Source: DATILI01 sp035476635
GTDB lineage: Bacteria > Pseudomonadota > Gammaproteobacteria > Burkholderiales > Burkholderiaceae_C
Assembly (NCBI GenBank): GCA_035476635.1
Contig: DATILI010000133.1
Location: forward strand, 1-18,396
Length of the DNA: 18,396 nucleotides
Direction: 5' to 3'
Part shown: in pieces, positions 14,374-18,396 of the stretch
Layout: every line of letters begins with the position of its first letter
Numbering within the stretch: the stretch's first letter is position 1
The notes under the pieces: model-generated
What the model saw: only the letters and a program-made list of their open reading frames with translations
What the model was told of the DNA's origin: nothing
Databases searched by the model: none
Translations under genes and position numbers: made by a program

Positions 14374-15602
14374 TGGGCATCCACGTCATCAAGGTGCCCG
14401 ACCTGGGCGAAGGCATCACCGAAGTCGAGCTGGTCGCATGGCGCGTGAAGCCTGGCGATCCCGTGGCCGAGGACCAGATCCTGGCCGACGTGATGACCGA
14501 CAAGGCAACGGTCGAAATCCCCTCGCCGGTGGCCGGTACGGTACAGGCGCTGGGCGGCGAGGTCGGCCAGTTGCTGGCGGTGGGCGCGGAGCTGATGCGC
14601 ATTGAAGTCGAGGCGGTTTCTCCCTCCCCCACCGGGGGAGGGCAGGGGTGGGGGCAGCCGCCGCAAGCAGAGCAAGCGACACAAGCGGCCCCACCCCCAT
14701 CCCAACCTTCCCCCGAAGGAGGACGGAGCGACAAGCCCATCGCCTCGCCCGCCGTGCGCCGGCGCGCCTGGGAGCTCGGCATCGACTTGCAACAGGTGGC
14801 CGCCAGCGGCGCGGGTGGCCGCATCCTGCAGGCCGATCTCGATGCCCATGTTGCCGCGCACGGTGCAGGCGCCGCGGTGCGCGCGCCCACCGCACAGCGC
14901 GACGACGAGGAGCAAGTGCCGGTGGTGGGCCTGCGCCGCCGTATCGCGCAGAAGATGCAGGACGCCAAGCGCCGTATTCCGCACTTCACCTATGTGGAAG
15001 AGATCGATGTCACCGAGTTGGAGGCGCTGCGCGCGCAGCTGAACGCGAAGTGGGGCGAAGCGCGCGGGCACCTGACCTTGCTGCCCCTGCTGGCGCGCGC
15101 CGTGGTGCTGGCCGTGCGCGCGTTTCCGCAGATCAATGCACGCTTTGACGACGACGCCGGCGTGGTCACGCGCCATGGCGCGGTGCACCTGGGGCTTGCC
15201 ACGCAGACCGATGCCGGCCTCATGGTGCCAGTGCTGCGCCATGCCGAGGCCCACGACCTGTGGTCCTGCGCCGCGGAAGTGGCCCGGCTGGCCGCGATCG
15301 CGCGCACCGGCAAGATCACGCGCGACGAACTCAGCGGCTCCACCATCACCATTACCAGCCTCGGCGCCCTGGGCGGCATCGTCTCGACACCGATCATCAA
15401 CGCGCCCGAAGTGGCCATCGTCGGCATCAACCGCATCGTCTTGCGGCCGATGCTGCGCGACGGCGCGGTGGTCGCGCGGCAAATGATGAACCTGTCGTCG
15501 TCGTTCGACCACCGCGTGGTCGATGGCGCGGATGCGGCGAAATTCGTGCAGGCCCTGCGCGAAACCCTCGAATCGCCCGCGCTGTTGTTCGTGCAGGAGT
15601 GA
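14370..15602 (+). CDS. bkdB: Branched-chain 2-oxoacid dehydrogenase E2 (dihydrolipoyl acyltransferase) with repeat-derived linker
   Basis: This 410-residue E2 core transfers the acyl group from lipoamide to coenzyme A. Domains run in order. The lipoyl domain spans residues 1-80, with lipoyl Lys45 in 'MTDKATVEIPSP'. A linker follows, then the peripheral-subunit-binding domain 'ASPAVRRRAWELGIDLQQV...GRILQADLDAHV' (about 125-165). The catalytic domain runs from about 180 and carries 'SSSFDHRVVDGADAAKF' with the His and Asp of the active site. Residues about 84-120, rich in Pro, Ser, Gly and Gln, are encoded by a palindromic repeat element that does not look like native linker. The ATG at 14370 overlaps the bkdA2 stop; ATG 14373 is equivalent. 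No lpdV (E3) follows: the next gene is convergent, and the two stops touch. Confidence 0.95.
   Translation: MMGIHVIKVPDLGEGITEVELVAWRVKPGDPVAEDQILADVMTDKATVEIPSPVAGTVQALGGEVGQLLAVGAELMRIEVEAVSPSPTGGGQGWGQPPQAEQATQAAPPPSQPSPEGGRSDKPIASPAVRRRAWELGIDLQQVAASGAGGRILQADLDAHVAAHGAGAAVRAPTAQRDDEEQVPVVGLRRRIAQKMQDAKRRIPHFTYVEEIDVTELEALRAQLNAKWGEARGHLTLLPLLARAVVLAVRAFPQINARFDDDAGVVTRHGAVHLGLATQTDAGLMVPVLRHAEAHDLWSCAAEVARLAAIARTGKITRDELSGSTITITSLGALGGIVSTPIINAPEVAIVGINRIVLRPMLRDGAVVARQMMNLSSSFDHRVVDGADAAKFVQALRETLESPALLFVQE
14620..14728. repeat. Palindromic REP/MITE-like element inside the E2 gene
   Basis: The left arm, 14620-14654, and the right arm, 14694-14728, are inverted copies of each other, matching at 27 of 35 positions by eye, around a 39-base centre. 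The left arm itself folds as a perfect 9-base stem, CCCTCCCCC-ACC-GGGGGAGGG. The right arm has a shorter stem, CCTTC-CCCC-GAAGG. The form resembles the dispersed 'CTCCC...GGGAGGG' repeats seen in many beta- and gammaproteobacteria. It is read in frame and encodes about 36 residues of the lipoyl-to-binding-domain linker. Confidence 0.7.
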
Positions 15603-16247
15603 TCAGTACAGCGTGGCGCGCTGCCGCGCCGGAAGCTCGCGGTCGTACTTCTCGCCGTCGATCCGGGCGTCGGTGAGCGCGGCCAGGATCTGCCCCGGGC
15701 TTGGCATCTTGCCCCTGACCTCCACGGCCACCGGTTGCCACAGCCTGGACCGCTGGATGGCCCGCGCGCACTGGAAGAAAACCGCCTCGACCTGCACGAC
15801 GATCAAGCACTTGGGCAGCTTGCCCTCCACCGCGAAGCGCTGCAGCAGCGCAGGCGCCGTGGTGATGGTGGCACGACCATTGACACGCAGCGTCTCGCCG
15901 ACGCCAGGGATCAGGAACAGCAGCGCGACGCGCGGATCCGCAATGATGTTGCGCAGGCTGTCGACCCGGTTGTTGCCCCGGCGCTCGGGCATCAGCAAGG
16001 TCTTCTCGTCCTCGACCACGACGAAGCCCGGCGGATCGCCGCGGGGCGAGGCATCGAGGCCATCGGGGCCGCTGGTCGCGAGGATGGCAAACGGCGACGC
16101 CTCGATCAACGCCCGGTAGTGCGGATGCACGAACGCGACCTCCTTCTTGAGGGAGGACTCACCGACTTCGCCAAACAGCGAAGTCAACTGCTCCGGCGTG
16201 CTGATGGCGTGGGGGTCGACGGCGTGCGATTCAACAGCGCTTGGCAT
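15603..16247 (-). CDS. PPOX-class FMN-dependent flavoprotein (MSMEG_1061/DR2398-like)
   Basis: This 214-residue protein is a single split-barrel FMN-binding protein of the pyridoxamine 5'-phosphate oxidase-like class. Signatures are 'FAILATSGPDGLDASPRGDPPGFV' (about residues 53-76), 'ERRGNNRVDSLRNIIADPRVALLFLIPG' (about 88-115) and 'LRVNGRATIT'. The C-terminal helix-rich part 'GKMPSPGQILAAL' is typical of the subfamily. Its function is unknown, probably F420- or FMN-linked redox chemistry in the cytoplasm. ATG 16247 is preferred to TTG 16250 because GGAGG then lies about 8 bases upstream. It follows the membrane-anchored hypothetical gene by 33 bases, so both are probably one transcript. Its stop abuts that of bkdB. 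It is only distantly related to the other PPOX-type protein at 355-1287. Confidence 0.85.
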   Translation of the reverse strand: MPSAVESHAVDPHAISTPEQLTSLFGEVGESSLKKEVAFVHPHYRALIEASPFAILATSGPDGLDASPRGDPPGFVVVEDEKTLLMPERRGNNRVDSLRNIIADPRVALLFLIPGVGETLRVNGRATITTAPALLQRFAVEGKLPKCLIVVQVEAVFFQCARAIQRSRLWQPVAVEVRGKMPSPGQILAALTDARIDGEKYDRELPARQRATLY

Positions 16248-16280
16248 CAATGGATCCTCCGTGAGTTGTCTGGTTGCGAT

Positions 16281-17570
16281 TCAGCGATACAGAGGCAGGG
16301 CCGCCACGCGGCGCTCGATGTCTTTTGCCATGCTCAGGTAGGCCGGGCTGCCAACGCCGCCATAGCGGCGCTTGAAGTCCGCCTGCTGCAGGAACTCGGG
16401 CAGGTCGCTTACATGCGGCATGTAGTCCGCATCGCGCAGGCGCGCGGCCAACTGCCGCTGCACCTTTTGCGCGCTGTCCGTGCCGGCCGTGGCCAGCTCG
16501 CCAAAACGCGTGCCGGCACGGTCGGCCGCGAGGTCGTTGAATGAAAAGCCGCTGCCGCCCCGGGAATCCTCGATTTCCTTGTACAGGCCCACCGCGTCCG
16601 ACAGCGGGCTGCCCGCCGTGGCGGCAAGCGCAGCCGAAATCGTGAAGTGCTGGGCCGTGTCGCCGCGGCCGGCCAAGGTCACGCGGCGCGGTGCGGGCCG
16701 GGGCCACAGCGCAGCGGCGGGATGGATGGCATCGAGCCCCTTGCCATTGACATAGAACGCCAGGACAACCAGCGCGGCCCGGTTTTCGGCGGCTGGCGTG
16801 GTGGCAAGCGCCGCGTCAACGGAGCGCTGCGCCGCCAGCATGAACAAAGGTTGCAGCAGCTCGCTCACTGTCACGCGGTGCGTGAGGGTGGCGGCATGCC
16901 GGGTGAAGTCGACCAGGCGCTGCTGGTAGGCCTGCATGCGCTCCTGGTCCTCGCGCGTCACCAACGCCGCGCGCAGTTGGTCCGGCAAGCTGTTGTTCCA
17001 TTCGTAGATGACCTGCACCATGCCGGCGCTGGTGTTCACCCGCTTGATGGCGTCGGTTGCCGCCCGGTAGTCCGCGCCGCCCTGCAAATAGGCAATGCCG
17101 CGTTGCAGCAGCCAATCGGCGACCCGCTTGGGCACGCGCAGCCGGCCCACGCGTAAGCGCTCCAGCTGCGGCAGCGCGGCCGTGTCGCGCCATTCGGCTT
17201 CGATGTTGAGGTAGCGCCCGGCCGGATTCGGCGGCAGCGACAGCGTGGCGCGCAGATTCGCCGTGCCCTGGCGCAAGACGACATCGGCACCGCCTTTGGC
17301 ATAGCGCCTGGCCGCATAGTTCACCGCCAGGTCCAGGTCTTCCTGGTCCACCGTGATGGTGCGCAAGGTGCCCGGCTTCATCTGCCGCGGGTCGTTGCGC
17401 TCCAGGATGCGCTTGGCGCGCTCGATGTTGGCCGGCGTGATGTCGGCCGTGCGCTCGATCAGCGGCTGGTCTTGCACCGCCATGAAGAACACCACGGCCA
17501 GCAGGACCAGGGGCAGGACAAACGCGGCCACCAGGCCGGTCAGCAGGAGTCGTCGCAAGAGCTTTTGCAT
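16281..17570 (-). CDS. Membrane-anchored hypothetical protein
   Basis: I do not recognise a named family. The 429-residue protein starts with a basic tip and one long hydrophobic segment (residues about 9-31, ending 'LLAVVFFMAVQ'), so it is a type II-anchored or secreted protein with the rest in the periplasm. Residues about 42-130 form a mixed alpha/beta region ('ITPANIERAKRILERNDPRQ', 'RTITVDQEDLDLAVNYAARR', 'NLRATLSLPPNP'). The middle is helical. The C-terminal part holds 'SGFSFNDLAADRAGTRFGEL', which looks strongly conserved, and ends 'IERRVAALPLYR'. There are no Cys residues. ATG 17570 has no clear Shine-Dalgarno site, but no later Met would keep the anchor. Codon use matches the chromosomal background, which argues for a long-resident gene. 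Confidence 0.7.
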   Translation of the reverse strand: MQKLLRRLLLTGLVAAFVLPLVLLAVVFFMAVQDQPLIERTADITPANIERAKRILERNDPRQMKPGTLRTITVDQEDLDLAVNYAARRYAKGGADVVLRQGTANLRATLSLPPNPAGRYLNIEAEWRDTAALPQLERLRVGRLRVPKRVADWLLQRGIAYLQGGADYRAATDAIKRVNTSAGMVQVIYEWNNSLPDQLRAALVTREDQERMQAYQQRLVDFTRHAATLTHRVTVSELLQPLFMLAAQRSVDAALATTPAAENRAALVVLAFYVNGKGLDAIHPAAALWPRPAPRRVTLAGRGDTAQHFTISAALAATAGSPLSDAVGLYKEIEDSRGGSGFSFNDLAADRAGTRFGELATAGTDSAQKVQRQLAARLRDADYMPHVSDLPEFLQQADFKRRYGGVGSPAYLSMAKDIERRVAALPLYR

Positions 17571-17761
17571 GAATTAACCGTTCGCCGCGCAAGACAACGC
17601 CAAAGGCGGTGCCTAGATTCTGCCTTGCTCTGGCAAAGACGCCGTGCAAGCTCTTGGAGTCGACGCTTATGCTGCCGTATCGGCGTGACGCTCTGCGTGC
17701 GGGGCTGTCAGTCGCAAGTGCCGTCCCGCAGCGCCTTGGACTTGTTCGTACCGCTCCTGAC
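17571..17761. other. Upstream region of the membrane-anchored gene
   Basis: This is the untranslated stretch before the minus-strand gene that starts at 17570. I see only weak promoter-like matches and a short dyad TTGC-TCTG-GCAA around 17625-17640. The plus-strand frames that cross this region and continue to 17903 or 17953 have no ribosome binding site and no recognisable content; they are treated as chance. Confidence 0.4.
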
Positions 17762-17905
17762 TTATTTTGCACTTTGCCGTTTTGCCTCATTGAACTCGAA
17801 ATTCAAGACGGCTTTCCGCGTTGCCTCATCAACCGCCTTGAACGTTCCGACGGTATCGTCCCAGCGATATACGGTGAGCCAACCTTGGAAGGACTTTACG
17901 TAGCT
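17762..17905 (-). pseudogene. In-frame continuation of the edge gene beyond an amber stop
   Basis: After the TAG at 17906-17908 the same frame runs on for 47 codons to TAA at 17762-17764. The peptide looks like real protein: 'VKSFQGWLTVYRWDDTVGTF', then a charged helix 'KAVDEATRKAVLNFEFNEA'. It has no own start codon near its beginning and no ribosome site. The simplest reading is that it is the original C-terminus of the gene at 17906-18396, cut off by a nonsense mutation. Readthrough or chance are alternatives. Confidence 0.45.
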
Positions 17906-18396
17906 CTAGCCGCACGGGATGAATTCTGTGCGCAGCGGGTCACTACGCCCTGAAGCACCCTCTCCTACATATAGTCCTACCACGTAAGGGGAACCGCCTT
18001 GCTTGTGATAAATCAACTTGATCTCGGACAAATCAACGCGAAAAGTGGCCCATGTTATTTGCTTATTCTCGGAAACTGGTGATCGAAACTCATATCCCTT
18101 TTTGCCGTTCAATGCCTTAGCCCAGCGGTTACCTCGACCCAGCAACATGATCTCTTCAATACTGAATGAGTTCATCTTGGAGTTATGCGGATACGGCACT
18201 CCCAGGGCATGGTCGCACCAGCCATCCCCATCGCAGTCGGCAAATAACTCAACGACAGCATCAAAGTTCTTAGCCTCCTTCGGAAGCTTGGCCCGCAGCT
18301 CAGGCCGCTTGGCCTTGGTGGTTCTACATGGCGGCGCGACCAGTGACAGGTTCGCCGCGATTGGTACTTGTGCTTGCACCGTGTTAGTTTCCCAAC
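17906..18396 (-). CDS. Hypothetical protein with Asp-rich DCDGDGWCD motif (5' end possibly outside window)
   Basis: I do not recognise this gene. From GTG 18379 it gives 157 residues, but the frame stays open to the window edge, so the true start and perhaps a signal peptide lie beyond. The sequence 'ELFADCDGDGWCDHALGVPY' resembles a calcium-binding loop flanked by two Cys that could form a disulfide, which would suit an exported protein. The later part, 'ITWATFRVDLSEIKLIYHKQ' and 'PYVVGLYVGEGASG', looks like a beta-rich domain. Base composition is clearly less GC-rich than the neighbouring genes, which suggests horizontal transfer. It ends at an amber stop, after which the frame continues for 47 codons. 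Its function is unknown. Confidence 0.6.
   Translation of the reverse strand, partial: WETNTVQAQVPIAANLSLVAPPCRTTKAKRPELRAKLPKEAKNFDAVVELFADCDGDGWCDHALGVPYPHNSKMNSFSIEEIMLLGRGNRWAKALNGKKGYEFRSPVSENKQITWATFRVDLSEIKLIYHKQGGSPYVVGLYVGEGASGRSDPLRTEFIPCG

Noticed and set aside
17609..17953. A 114-codon plus-strand frame near the right edge
   Set aside because: It has no ribosome binding site and no recognisable sequence, and it lies opposite the more protein-like minus-strand continuation at 17762-17905.
1..18396. tRNA, rRNA, prophage or complete insertion sequence
   Set aside because: No tRNA-like cloverleaf, rRNA sequence, transposase, integrase or phage gene was seen on either strand.

Overview
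The window is a GC-rich, densely coded piece of a proteobacterial chromosome. It most likely comes from a betaproteobacterium of the order Burkholderiales. The main reason is a complete salicylate-type multidrug efflux locus in the order LysR regulator / lipase-like gene / membrane-fusion protein / RND permease / outer-membrane lipoprotein. That is the ceoR-llpE-ceoA-ceoB-opcM (bpeT-llpE-bpeE-bpeF-oprC) layout known from Burkholderia. Strong third-position GC gives very long antisense shadow frames, which are not listed. The genus cannot be fixed from the sequence alone.

Layout. (1) 1-1287: the 3' end of a glutathione S-transferase gene, then a PPOX-type FMN-binding gene, probably one transcript. 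(2) 1288-1647: a gene-free gap between convergent genes, holding a large imperfect inverted repeat. (3) 1648-8570, minus strand: the efflux operon, read llpE, ceoA-like, ceoB-like, opcM-like. It has a recognisable sigma70-type promoter before llpE and the divergent LysR regulator at 8721-9638. The lipase-like protein has lost both the Ser and the His of its catalytic triad. (4) 9646-10506, minus strand: an EamA/DMT-type drug/metabolite exporter convergent with the regulator. (5) 10867-11811: a small accessory patch with a GFA-family zinc protein and a type II toxin-antitoxin locus. Its RelE/HigB-like toxin is wrecked by an internal deletion and frameshift, while the HTH antitoxin is intact. 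(6) 11904-15602: branched-chain 2-oxoacid dehydrogenase genes bkdA1 (E1 alpha), bkdA2 (E1 beta) and bkdB (E2), without an E3 (lpdV) or bkdR gene in view. Two apparent palindromic repeat elements have entered this operon: one between bkdA1 and bkdA2, and one in frame inside the E2 linker. (7) 15603-17570, minus strand: a PPOX-family FMN protein and an unrecognised membrane-anchored protein, probably cotranscribed. (8) 17571-18396: a gap and a hypothetical gene running off the right edge. Its frame continues for 47 further codons beyond an amber stop, which suggests a nonsense-split gene.

How the genes work together. The efflux genes would form one tripartite pump spanning inner membrane, periplasm and outer membrane, switched by the LysR protein with a small aromatic effector. 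The bkd genes encode E1 and E2 of the complex that oxidatively decarboxylates the 2-oxo acids of valine, leucine and isoleucine, and E3 must be supplied from elsewhere. The strongest candidates for something unusual are the catalytically dead LlpE, the repeat element domesticated inside the E2 coding sequence, and the antitoxin that has outlived its toxin. No clearly new multi-gene system was found.
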